A stretch of 13,060 nucleotides of DNA, from positions 1 to 13,060 of the forward strand of contig CAMVDI010000030.1 in the NCBI GenBank assembly GCA_947166205.1, written 5' to 3'. The stretch comes from an uncultured Clostridia bacterium (lineage in GTDB: Bacteria > Bacillota_A > Clostridia > Christensenellales > Aristaeellaceae). Positions 5,008-11,493 of this stretch are shown in pieces. Both the position numbers and the translations under genes were made by a program. Each line of letters starts with the position of its first letter. Within the stretch, counting starts at the first letter, position 1. The notes below the pieces were generated by a model. That model was not told the origin of the DNA and did no database searches. It saw nothing but the letters and a program-made list of their open reading frames with translations.

Positions 5008-6378
5008 ATGGCTACGGATTTCACAAAAGGAAAGATCGCCCCGGAGCTGATCCGTTTTACGGTGCCCCTCGTGCTCGGGCATATCTTTCAGCTTCTGTAC
5101 AACGCCGCGGACAGCATGATCGTCGGCCGCTTCGTGGGCAAGGAGGCCCTCGCGGCGGTGGGCACCTCAAATCCGCTGATGACCCTGGTCATCCTGTTCA
5201 TCAACGGGATCACCCTGGGCGCGGGGATTCTGATCGGAACCCATTACGGCGCGAAGGACTATGACACCCTCCGCCGCCAGATCAGCACCACCATGCTGGG
5301 CGGTCTGGGCTTCACGGTGATCGTATCCCTGGCCTTCATTCTTCTGGCCGAGCCCATTTTCGCCCTCATGCAGGTGGATCCCTCGGTCCGCGGCCTGGCC
5401 GTCAGCTATATGCGGATCATCTTCATGGGGCTGGTTTTCACCTTCACCTACAACTGCCTGGCCAGCATTCTCCGGGCTCTGGGGGACAGCACCGGTCCTC
5501 TGATCTTCCTCGTGGTCAGCGCGGTGCTGAACGTGCTGGGCGACCTGGTGCTGGTGGCCTGGCTGGGCATGGGCGCGGAAGGCGCCGCCCTCTCGACGGT
5601 GCTGTGCGAGGCTCTCAGCTGCGTCCTGTGCCTGATCTACCTGCAGAAGAAGGTTCCCCTGCTCCGGCTCGGCCGGGGCTGGCTGGTTTTCGACCGGAAA
5701 CTGTTCCGGGCCACGGTCTCCTACGGCTGGACCTCCGCCATGCAGCAGGCCACCGTCCAGCTGGGAAAGATCTGCGTCCAGGCCATCGTCAATACCATGG
5801 GGGTTTCCGCCATGGCCGCCTTCACCATCGTGAACCGGATAGACGATTTTGCCTATACCCCCCAGCAGAACATCGGCCACGCCATGACCTCCTTCATGGC
5901 GATCAACCGGGGCGCCGGCAAGAAGTCCCGCGTCCGGGAAGGGTTCCGGGAAGGGATGATCATCGAGCTGTGCTACGGCGCCCTGGTCTGCCTGGTCTGC
6001 TTCGTGCTGGCCCGCCCCCTGGTCGCCCTGTCCACGGATGATCCCCAGGTCATCGATCACGGGGTCCGCTACCTCCGCCTGATCGCGTTCATGTATCTGC
6101 TCCCCGCCGTGACCAACGGCGTCCAGGGCTTCTTCCGGGGGATAGGGGATCTGCGGATCACCCTGATCAGCTCCATCCCCAACATGGGCGTCCGCGTGAT
6201 CGCCGCCCTCATCCTGGTCTTCCTCATCCGTCTGGAGATGGAAGCCCTCCCCCTGAGCTATCTGGCCGGCTGGATCGGCATGCTGCTGGTGGAGCTTCCC
6301 CTGCTGCGCAGGACCCTCGCGGATCCCGGCATGAAGCCGGAGTCCGGGGATCCGCCCCCGCCGGAGGACCGCGGATAG
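5008..6378 (+). CDS. MATE-family multidrug/organic compound exporter
   Basis: A 456-residue integral membrane protein with about twelve hydrophobic helices arranged as two homologous halves, the normal size and layout for MATE transporters, which export organic cations or drugs using an ion gradient. Seen: the family's N-terminal pattern from PLVLGHIFQLLYNAADSMIVGRFVG onward (helix 1 region, about 20-45); GTSNP (52-56); the conserved short loop SILRALGDS near 152-160 in the first half; and its counterpart VQGFFRGIGDLR near 372-383 in the second half. The C-terminus is short, acidic and proline-rich. GGGAG precedes the ATG by about 8 bases. It lies 60 bases after the PLC-like gene, with only the 10-bp repeat between them, so it is likely part of the same transcript. 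The substrate is unknown. Confidence 0.93.
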   Translation: MATDFTKGKIAPELIRFTVPLVLGHIFQLLYNAADSMIVGRFVGKEALAAVGTSNPLMTLVILFINGITLGAGILIGTHYGAKDYDTLRRQISTTMLGGLGFTVIVSLAFILLAEPIFALMQVDPSVRGLAVSYMRIIFMGLVFTFTYNCLASILRALGDSTGPLIFLVVSAVLNVLGDLVLVAWLGMGAEGAALSTVLCEALSCVLCLIYLQKKVPLLRLGRGWLVFDRKLFRATVSYGWTSAMQQATVQLGKICVQAIVNTMGVSAMAAFTIVNRIDDFAYTPQQNIGHAMTSFMAINRGAGKKSRVREGFREGMIIELCYGALVCLVCFVLARPLVALSTDDPQVIDHGVRYLRLIAFMYLLPAVTNGVQGFFRGIGDLRITLISSIPNMGVRVIAALILVFLIRLEMEALPLSYLAGWIGMLLVELPLLRRTLADPGMKPESGDPPPPEDRG

Positions 6379-6507
6379 CAGGACAAAGCCCCCGGGGGAA
6401 AAACCGCGGACAGCCGGAAAGCGGCCCCGGCGGCCAAAGCTCTCCGGCGCCGGCTGAAAAAGGCTCCCCGCCGGCCGGGGCGCCGCGGCGCGGGGCGAAA
6501 AACGCCG
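6379..6507. other. GC-palindrome-rich spacer after the MATE gene
   Basis: No ORF is credible here. The spacer contains several GC-only palindromes: cccccggggg (6391-6400), ccggcgccgg (about 6444-6453), ccccgccggccgggg (about 6466-6480) and ccgcggcg near 6484. Three of the blocks are followed on the plus strand by a run of five A's. On the minus strand, several of these hairpins are therefore accompanied by T5 runs, so the spacer could stop antisense transcription leftward into the MATE gene. On the plus strand no T-run follows a hairpin, so it is not an obvious intrinsic terminator for the MATE transcript. Confidence 0.4.
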
Positions 6508-6536
6508 TTGCTTTTCCCGCCGGTTCGTGTTATGCT
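6508..6536 (+). promoter_or_regulatory. Sigma-70 promoter for the 142-residue protein and GH28 gene
   Basis: -35 TTGCTT (6508-6513), a 17-base spacer and -10 TATGCT (6531-6536). The start site would be near 6543, leaving a leader of about 58 bases before the ATG at 6602. The leader contains a pyrimidine-rich stretch (ttccttttttccttttc, about 6550-6567). A match of four of six in the -35 and five of six in the -10, with ideal spacing, makes it plausible. It marks the left end of the pectin locus. Confidence 0.55.
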
Positions 6537-6601
6537 TCCCTAGGAAAATGTTCCTTTTTTCCTTTTCGTACAATCATTTCCGCCGGGTTCTGGAGGTTCA
6601 G

Positions 6602-7030
6602 ATGAAGTTCACTTCCCTTTCCCCTGCCCTTCTTTCCTTTCTCTCCGCCCACGGGCTGGAAAAGGAGGCGAAGGAGGGCCTGACGGATCTTCCCGCCCTG
6701 GTCCGGGCCTTTGCCGGTTCGGCTCCGGCCCCCGCCTCGGATCCCTTTTCCCCGGAGGCCCTTTCCTGGGACACCGCCCTGCTGGACTGTATCGGCAGCA
6801 TGGACGAGCGTCTGTATGAGCATTTCCGGGCTCTGGTTGACCTGTTCCGGGCCGAGGCCTTCCGCGCCCCGCGGCAGGCGCTTCTCGCCTGTCCCGGCTG
6901 GGCGGATCTCCGCCTGCGCGCGGTCCGGATGGGGATCCTCCCGGAGGATTTTTTCGGCGGGGATCTTCCCCGCCCCCATCCCGGCGCTCCGGAGATTTAT
7001 CATTCCCTGCGGAAGGAGGCGCTCTCATGA
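6602..7030 (+). CDS. Unrecognised protein translationally coupled to GH28
   Basis: A 142-residue soluble protein with no signal peptide, transmembrane segment or family motif that I recognise. It appears mostly helical: a leucine-rich N-terminal helix pair (about 5-40), an Ala/Pro-rich linker (about 38-52), and helices at about 55-90 and 92-112. The C-terminal region ends with a YHSLRKEAL pattern. The start is set by GGAGG five bases before ATG 6602; an in-frame upstream GTG near 6528 falls within the promoter and is rejected. Its stop overlaps the start of the GH28 gene as ATGA (7027-7030), a classical coupling arrangement. The two proteins are therefore probably made together, and this one may be an accessory or partner of the pectinase. 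That role is an inference from position only. Confidence 0.75.
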   Translation: MKFTSLSPALLSFLSAHGLEKEAKEGLTDLPALVRAFAGSAPAPASDPFSPEALSWDTALLDCIGSMDERLYEHFRALVDLFRAEAFRAPRQALLACPGWADLRLRAVRMGILPEDFFGGDLPRPHPGAPEIYHSLRKEALS

Positions 7031-8550
7031 AACTTCTTTTCGTATCCTCCCGCAGCGCCTCGGTGCTTCTGAATCCTGACGGGGATTACCTGCTCCCCGC
7101 TCCCGTTTCCCTTTCGCTGAACGGGGAGTCCCTTGGAGAGGAGCGGCGTTCCGTCGTATCCCTGTTCGATCTTCTTCCGGAGACGGACTATACCCTGACC
7201 CAGGAAGGCACCTCCGGGAAGGAAACCCTTTCCTTCCGGACCGGGTCGGAAAGCTTCTCCCTGGATGTGCGCCGCTTCGGCGCCAAAGGGGACGGGGTCA
7301 CGGACGACACCCCCTTCCTGCAGGCCGCGATCCTGGCCTGCCCGGAGAACGGGCGCGTCCTTGTTCCCGCGGGGAATTATCTGACCGGTCCCCTGTTCCT
7401 GAAGAGCCATATGACCTTGGAGCTGAAAAAGGGCGCCGCCCTGCTTCTGAATCCGGACCGGAGCCGTTTCCCGGTGCTTCCCGGGGTGACGTTCCCCTCC
7501 TGCGGCGGGGAGGATCTTTATCTGGGCTCCTGGGAAGGGAACCCGCTGGATTCCTTCGCCTCCGCGCTGACCGGCATCGGGGTTCGGGACGTCCGGATCC
7601 TGGGCGAGGGAACCGTGGACGGTCAGGGCCCCCTGGGGGACTGGTGGGTCCGCCCGAAGGAGAAAAACATCGCCTACCGCGGAAACCTGTTCTTCCTCTC
7701 CGGCTGTGAGGATGTCACCGTCCAGGGGGTCACCTTCCGCAGCAGTCCCGCCTGGAATCTGCATCCCATGTTCAGCCGTGATCTGTCCTTCCTGAACGTG
7801 ACGATCATCGCCCCCTCTGACAGCCCGAACACGGACGGGTTCGACCCGGAGAGCTGTGAAAATGTCCGCCTGTACGGGGCCCTCTTCTCCGTGGGGGACG
7901 ACTGTATCGCCATCAAGTCCGGAAAGATCTATCTGGGCAGCAAGCTCCATGTACCGACCCGGAATGTGGAGATCGCCTGGTGCGCCATGCTGGACGGCCA
8001 CGGCGGCGTAACCGTCGGCAGCGAGATGGCCGGCGGGGTCCGGGGCGTCCGGGTGCATCACTGCTGGATGCGGGGGAATGACCGGGGTCTGCGGATCAAG
8101 ACCCGCCGCGGCCGGGGAAAATACGCGGTGATCGACGATATCCGCTTTGAGGACGTCCGGATGGAGGGCGTCAAGATGCCCCTGGTGGTGAACAGCATGT
8201 ATTTCTGCGATCCGGACGGGCATTCCGCCTTCGTCCAGTCCCGGGATCCCCAGCCTGTGGATGATACCACCCCCACAGTGGGATCCATCGTTTTCGAGCG
8301 GGTCCGCGCTTCCGGGTGCAAGGCCTGCGCCGGATACATCCTCGGCCTGCCCGAGCGTCCCGTCCGCAGCGTCACCGTCCGGGACAGCGTTTTCGGTTTT
8401 GATCCGGACGCTTCCCCGCTGGTTCCCGCCATGGCCGAGGGCGTCCCCGCCCTGCTCCGCCGGGGGATCGTGGCGCAGTTCGTCGACGGGCTGACCGTGG
8501 AGAATGTCGTCATGGACGGCCTGGAGGGTGAACCGGTTCAGCGGCTGTAG
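7027..8550 (+). CDS. Glycoside hydrolase family 28 polygalacturonase (cytoplasmic)
   Basis: A 507-residue enzyme that hydrolyses alpha-1,4-galacturonan links. Residues about 1-75 look like an N-terminal fibronectin-III-like domain (for example FDLLPETDYTLT, 47-58). The right-handed beta-helix follows, starting with the signature VRRFGAKGDGVTDDT (81-95). The GH28 catalytic motifs are complete: NTDGFD (268-273) with Asp270, GDDC (290-293) with Asp291 and Asp292, GHGG (324-327) with His325, and RGLRIKT (353-359) with Arg356 and Lys358. There is no signal peptide, so it should act inside the cell on imported oligogalacturonides. The Fn3-plus-helix layout recalls exo-acting bacterial polygalacturonases. 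It overlaps the previous gene by four bases and precedes kduI, which fits pectin catabolism. Related rhamnogalacturonan or xylogalacturonan activity cannot be excluded. Confidence 0.93.
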   Translation: MKLLFVSSRSASVLLNPDGDYLLPAPVSLSLNGESLGEERRSVVSLFDLLPETDYTLTQEGTSGKETLSFRTGSESFSLDVRRFGAKGDGVTDDTPFLQAAILACPENGRVLVPAGNYLTGPLFLKSHMTLELKKGAALLLNPDRSRFPVLPGVTFPSCGGEDLYLGSWEGNPLDSFASALTGIGVRDVRILGEGTVDGQGPLGDWWVRPKEKNIAYRGNLFFLSGCEDVTVQGVTFRSSPAWNLHPMFSRDLSFLNVTIIAPSDSPNTDGFDPESCENVRLYGALFSVGDDCIAIKSGKIYLGSKLHVPTRNVEIAWCAMLDGHGGVTVGSEMAGGVRGVRVHHCWMRGNDRGLRIKTRRGRGKYAVIDDIRFEDVRMEGVKMPLVVNSMYFCDPDGHSAFVQSRDPQPVDDTTPTVGSIVFERVRASGCKACAGYILGLPERPVRSVTVRDSVFGFDPDASPLVPAMAEGVPALLRRGIVAQFVDGLTVENVVMDGLEGEPVQRL

Positions 8551-8557
8551 CCGCCCC

Positions 8558-8586
8558 CGGGAGCCCGTCTCCCGCCCCGCCGGTTT
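8558..8586 (+). terminator. Weak terminator-like hairpin after GH28
   Basis: The arms cgggag (8558-8563) and ctcccg (8569-8574) pair around a 5-base loop shortly after the GH28 stop. A short T4 run comes only about nine bases later (8583-8586). This is not a strong intrinsic terminator; partial termination before kduI is possible. Confidence 0.25.
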
Positions 8587-8625
8587 TCTGGATATGATAC
8601 GGTCCCGGCGGCATGTTTAACTCAG

Positions 8626-8653
8626 TTGACCCAGGGAAAGTTCCGAAGATAGT
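8626..8653 (+). promoter_or_regulatory. Possible kduI promoter and operator region
   Basis: -35 TTGACC (8626-8631), a 16-base spacer and a weak -10 GATAGT (8648-8653). The AT-rich gap continues to the AAGGAAGG Shine-Dalgarno sequence of kduI. The imperfect palindrome gggaa...ttccc spans 8634-8656 and overlaps this -10. A similar AGTTyCG...AGTTy pattern is found upstream of the downstream SDR gene. Another -10-like TATGAT (8593-8598) lacks a good -35. The site is tentative, as kduI could also be read from the GH28 transcript. Confidence 0.35.
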
Positions 8654-8689
8654 TCCCAAAAAGGTCCAAAGAAAGGAAGGAAAACAGAC

Positions 8690-9532
8690 ATGGACATTCG
8701 GTATTCCTGCAACCAGCGCGACTTCAAGCGCTATACCACGGAGGAGACCCGTCGGGAGTTCCTGATTGAGAATCTCTTTACCGCCGACCAGGTCAGCGCG
8801 ACCTACAGCCACGTGGACCGGATGGTGACCCTGGGCGTGATGCCGGTGAACGAAAAGGTTTCCATCGACAAGGGCATTGATATCTGGAAGAACTTCGGTA
8901 CGGATTACTTCCTGGAGCGCCGGGAATGCGGCATGTTCAATGTGGGCGGCGCCGGAAAGGTGTATGTGGACGATCAGGTGTACGCCCTGGATTACAAGGA
9001 CTGCCTGTATATCACCAAGGGCGCGAAGACCGTGCTCTTCGAAAGCGCGGATCCCGCCTGCCCCGCCAAGTTCTATGTGGTCTCCGCCCCCGCCCACTGC
9101 TCCTATGAGAACCGTCTCATCAAAATCGCGGACGCGGCGAAGAAGCCTCTGGGCGCCCTGGAAACCAGCAACAAGCGGACCATCAACCAGTTCATCCATC
9201 CCTCCGTGCTGAAGACCTGCCAGCTCTCCATGGGCATGACCGTCCTGGAGCCCGGCTCCGTCTGGAACACCATGCCCGCCCATACCCATGAGCGCCGCAT
9301 GGAGGTGTATTTCTACTTTGAGGTGCCGGAGAACAACGTGGTCTTCCATATGATGGGCGAAGGCCAGGAGACCCGGCATATCGTCATGCAGAACGAGCAG
9401 GCGGTGATTTCTCCCTCCTGGTCCATTCACGCCGGCGCCGGCACCAGCAATTATACCTTCATCTGGGCCATGGGCGGCGAGAATCAGGCCTTCGACGACA
9501 TGGACGAGATTCCCACCACCCAGCTGCGCTGA
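8690..9532 (+). CDS. kduI: 5-keto-4-deoxyuronate isomerase
   Basis: KduI (EC 5.3.1.17) converts 5-keto-4-deoxyuronate, formed when unsaturated galacturonate opens, into 2,5-diketo-3-deoxygluconate, in the cytoplasmic pectin pathway. The 280-residue length matches the family (E. coli, 278). Seen: the typical N-terminus reaching RREFLIENLF (21-30); GMFNVGGAG (81-89); and the cupin metal site PAHTHERRMEVYFYF (196-210) with His198, His200 and Glu205, plus the fourth ligand His247 in SWSIHAGAGTSNY. All zinc ligands are present. Its ATG follows a purine-rich Shine-Dalgarno sequence (AAAGGAAGGAAAA). It sits between the GH28 gene and the SDR gene, as expected for a galacturonide catabolic operon. Confidence 0.97.
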   Translation: MDIRYSCNQRDFKRYTTEETRREFLIENLFTADQVSATYSHVDRMVTLGVMPVNEKVSIDKGIDIWKNFGTDYFLERRECGMFNVGGAGKVYVDDQVYALDYKDCLYITKGAKTVLFESADPACPAKFYVVSAPAHCSYENRLIKIADAAKKPLGALETSNKRTINQFIHPSVLKTCQLSMGMTVLEPGSVWNTMPAHTHERRMEVYFYFEVPENNVVFHMMGEGQETRHIVMQNEQAVISPSWSIHAGAGTSNYTFIWAMGGENQAFDDMDEIPTTQLR

Positions 9533-9556
9533 CCGCGCCGTCCCTTTAAACAGACC

Positions 9557-9728
9557 GAAGTCCGGAACAGTTTCGAAAAGTTCAACGAAGCAATCGGGAA
9601 AAGATTCGCCGCCCGCAGGGCGGCGAAGTCCGGAACAGTTTCGAAAAGTTCAACGAAGCAATCGGGAAATGATTCGCCGCCCGCAGGGCGGCGAAGTCCG
9701 GAACAGTTTCGGATAGTTTAACGGAGCA
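9557..9728 (+). repeat. 68-bp tandem repeat with GC hairpins between kduI and the SDR gene
   Basis: Two complete units (9557-9624 and 9625-9692) differ by about one base, and a diverged partial third copy runs from 9693 to about 9728. Each full unit holds a 10-bp-arm hairpin with core cgccgccc-gca-gggcggcg (around 9606-9626 and 9674-9694). It also holds a palindrome-centred segment, agtttcgaaaagttcaac, containing TTTCGAAA. The hairpins lack a T-run, so they look more like RNA-stability or partial-termination elements than full terminators. The repeat occupies nearly the whole intergenic gap and leaves only a short spacer plus the Shine-Dalgarno sequence of the SDR gene. The near identity of the copies implies recent duplication. 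Confidence 0.9.
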
Positions 9729-9760
9729 AGACAGATAAAGAGAAAGGAAGGAAGAACATC

Positions 9761-10558
9761 ATGAACATGAAGGATTTCAGCCTCGAGGGCAAAATCGCCT
9801 GGATCACCGGCGCTTCCTACGGAATCGGCTTCGCCATCGCGGAAGCGTTCCATGCCGCCGGCGCCACCATCGTTTTCAACGATATCAATCAGGATCTGGT
9901 GAACAAGGGCCTGGCCGCCTATCAGGAAAAGGGCATCCCCGCCCGCGGCTATGTCTGCGACGTGACCAATGAGGAGGCCGTGCAGGCCCTGGTGAAGCAG
10001 ATTGAGCAGGAAGTCGGCGTGGTGGATATTCTGGTGAACAACGCGGGCATCATCCGCCGGATCCCCATGATCGAGATGAGCGCAGCGGAATTCCGCAAGG
10101 TCATCGATGTGGACCTGAACGCCCCCTTCATCTGCGCGAAGGCAGTGATCCCCTCCATGATCGAAAAGGGCCACGGAAAGATCATCAACATCTGCTCCAT
10201 GATGAGCGAGCTGGGCCGGGAAACCGTGTCCGCCTACGCGGCGGCCAAGGGCGGCCTGAAGATGCTGACCCGGAACATCTGCTCCGAGTACGGCGGGCAC
10301 AACATCCAGTGCAACGGCATCGGGCCCGGCTACATCGCCACCCCCCAGACCGCACCCCTCCGGGAGCGTCAGGCGGACGGCAGCCGTCATCCCTTCGATC
10401 AGTTCATCGTCTCCAAGACCCCGGCCGCCCGCTGGGGCAATCCCGAGGACCTGCAGGGTCCCGCCGTGTTCCTGGCTTCCGATGCCAGCAACTTTGTCAA
10501 CGGCCACATCCTGTATGTGGACGGCGGCATCCTGGCCTATATCGGAAAGCAGCCCTGA
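9761..10558 (+). CDS. kduD: SDR dehydrogenase, KduD/gluconate 5-dehydrogenase-like
   Basis: A classical short-chain dehydrogenase of 265 residues. Seen: the nucleotide-binding TGASYGIG (16-23), the acidic FND turn at 39-41, CDVT (66-69), NNAG (93-96), and the catalytic Ser146, Tyr159 and Lys163 (YAAAK). The C-terminal FVNGHILYVDGG (245-256) is typical of SDRs. Next to kduI, the expected job is NAD(H)-dependent reduction of 2,5-diketo-3-deoxygluconate to 2-keto-3-deoxygluconate. The protein is slightly longer than typical KduD (about 250), with an insert near 198-213. Its wording (for example IRRIPMIEMSAAEF) resembles enzymes usually named gluconate 5-dehydrogenase, so the symbol rests partly on context. 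AAGGAAGGAAG precedes the ATG. A strong hairpin terminator follows within 10 bases. Confidence 0.88.
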   Translation: MNMKDFSLEGKIAWITGASYGIGFAIAEAFHAAGATIVFNDINQDLVNKGLAAYQEKGIPARGYVCDVTNEEAVQALVKQIEQEVGVVDILVNNAGIIRRIPMIEMSAAEFRKVIDVDLNAPFICAKAVIPSMIEKGHGKIINICSMMSELGRETVSAYAAAKGGLKMLTRNICSEYGGHNIQCNGIGPGYIATPQTAPLRERQADGSRHPFDQFIVSKTPAARWGNPEDLQGPAVFLASDASNFVNGHILYVDGGILAYIGKQP

Positions 10559-10566
10559 TATCACTC

Positions 10567-10593
10567 AGCCCCCGCCATCCGGCGGGGGCTTTC
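10567..10593 (+). terminator. Intrinsic terminator after the kdu genes
   Basis: The perfect 10-bp arms agcccccgcc (10567-10576) and ggcgggggct (10581-10590) enclose the loop atcc. A short T stretch (10590-10592) follows. It starts nine bases after the SDR stop codon, so it very likely ends the GH28-kduI-kduD transcript. The T-run is short, but the stem is extremely stable. Confidence 0.8.
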
Positions 10594-10856
10594 GCGTGGC
10601 CGGCGGGCAGCCTCCGTCCCTGTTTCCCCGTCCGGATTCCCCTCCGGCAGGCATCCGGCTTCCGAAGAGCAATAAATGAGAACCGATTCCGGGAGGATTG
10701 TAACAGAAATAAAATATCTTTGGGGTTGTGCCCGGTTGCCTCTATGATGTATAATGACTTTTGATAATTCTCGTTTGTCCATTTTTTGGCGGCGGCCGCC
10801 CGGTTATGACATGGTGCGGTTTCCGTCCGGGCATCCTTCCGTAAGGGGGTTCTGGT
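10594..10856 (+). promoter_or_regulatory. Promoter and leader upstream of the transporter genes
   Basis: About 260 bases without a gene. An A-rich stretch (taacagaaataaaatatctt, 10701-10720) resembles an UP element and precedes -35 TTGTGC (10726-10731), an 18-base spacer and a perfect -10 TATAAT (10750-10755). The start site would be near 10762. The roughly 95-base leader contains a T6 run followed by a GC palindrome, ggcggccgcc (about 10791-10800), whose order (T-run before hairpin) does not form a plus-strand terminator. It begins a new transcription unit after the terminator at 10567-10593. Confidence 0.7.
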
Positions 10857-11429
10857 GTGAACAGGGGGCGCAGCCTTTCCCGGTACCGCTCGGTGGATCT
10901 GTTTCTCTGGGCCCTGCTTCTGGTTTTGTTTGAGACGCTGATAATCGTCGCTTCGGTCCGTTGGTTCCCCGGACAGCCCTACACGGTTTCCCTCGTCCCC
11001 GCGCTGACCGCTGTGGTCATGGTGCGCTGGGGGCCCTGGGCCGCCCTTCACGCGGCGCTGGGCGGCGCGGTGGTCTGCGCGGCGCAGGGGGCTTCCCTCC
11101 CGCAGTACGCGGTCTATCTGCTCGGGAATCTCCTTTCCCTGGCGGCGCTCCCCCTCTTCTCCCGTTACAGGAAAGAGAAGGGCGTCTTCCCGGATTCCTT
11201 GTCCGCGCTCCTGTTCGGGCTGGCCGTGCTCCTGCTGATGCAGGCGGGCCGTTTCCTGGTGCTCCTGGCGCAGGGCAGCGCCCCGTCCCTTGCCTTCGGC
11301 TGTTTCACGACCGAGGCGGTGACGGATCTCTTCACCCTGGTCATTCTCTGGATCGTCCGCCGGCTCGACGGGGTTCTGGAGGATCAGGTTCATTACTTCA
11401 GGCGAATCCAGGCGGAAGAAAAGGCCTGA
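10857..11429 (+). CDS. Small polytopic membrane protein of unknown function
   Basis: A 190-residue protein with about six hydrophobic segments (roughly 14-34, 42-57, 60-78, 84-101, 113-138 and 146-168), a basic N-terminus and a charged C-terminal tail. The start is GTG, supported by AAGGGGG seven bases upstream. The hydrophobic pattern, size and internal segments (for example SLVPALTAVVMVRWGPWAAL, 45-64) resemble ECF-transporter substrate-binding (S) components, but I see no diagnostic motif and do not assign it. It is the first gene downstream of a strong promoter and lies 64 bases ahead of two ABC sugar permeases. It may therefore be a sugar- or vitamin-related membrane component, or a regulator of the transporter. 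That is inferred from position. Confidence 0.8.
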   Translation: MNRGRSLSRYRSVDLFLWALLLVLFETLIIVASVRWFPGQPYTVSLVPALTAVVMVRWGPWAALHAALGGAVVCAAQGASLPQYAVYLLGNLLSLAALPLFSRYRKEKGVFPDSLSALLFGLAVLLLMQAGRFLVLLAQGSAPSLAFGCFTTEAVTDLFTLVILWIVRRLDGVLEDQVHYFRRIQAEEKA

Positions 11430-11493
11430 TTCCATTTTTACCCATCAGACTTGGCCCGTGCCCCGCGTCCGGGCCGCGAACGGAGGAATGTGC

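Noticed and set aside
3154..5082. 642-residue minus-strand frame
   Set aside because: It is antisense to the MBL-fold and PLC-like genes, both of which have intact metal-binding motifs and good ribosome binding sites on the plus strand. Its composition (Gly-, Gln- and His-rich) is that of a shadow frame.
5167..6573. 468-residue minus-strand frame
   Set aside because: It is antisense to the MATE gene. Its His/Gln/Asp/Gly-rich composition is the usual reverse complement of membrane-protein codons, and it has no family motif.
7000..8223. 407-residue minus-strand frame
   Set aside because: It is antisense to the GH28 gene, whose catalytic motifs are complete. It is a shadow.
9557..9728. Tandem repeat considered as a CRISPR array
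   Set aside because: The unit is a contiguous 68-bp duplication with no variable spacers, and no cas genes are present.
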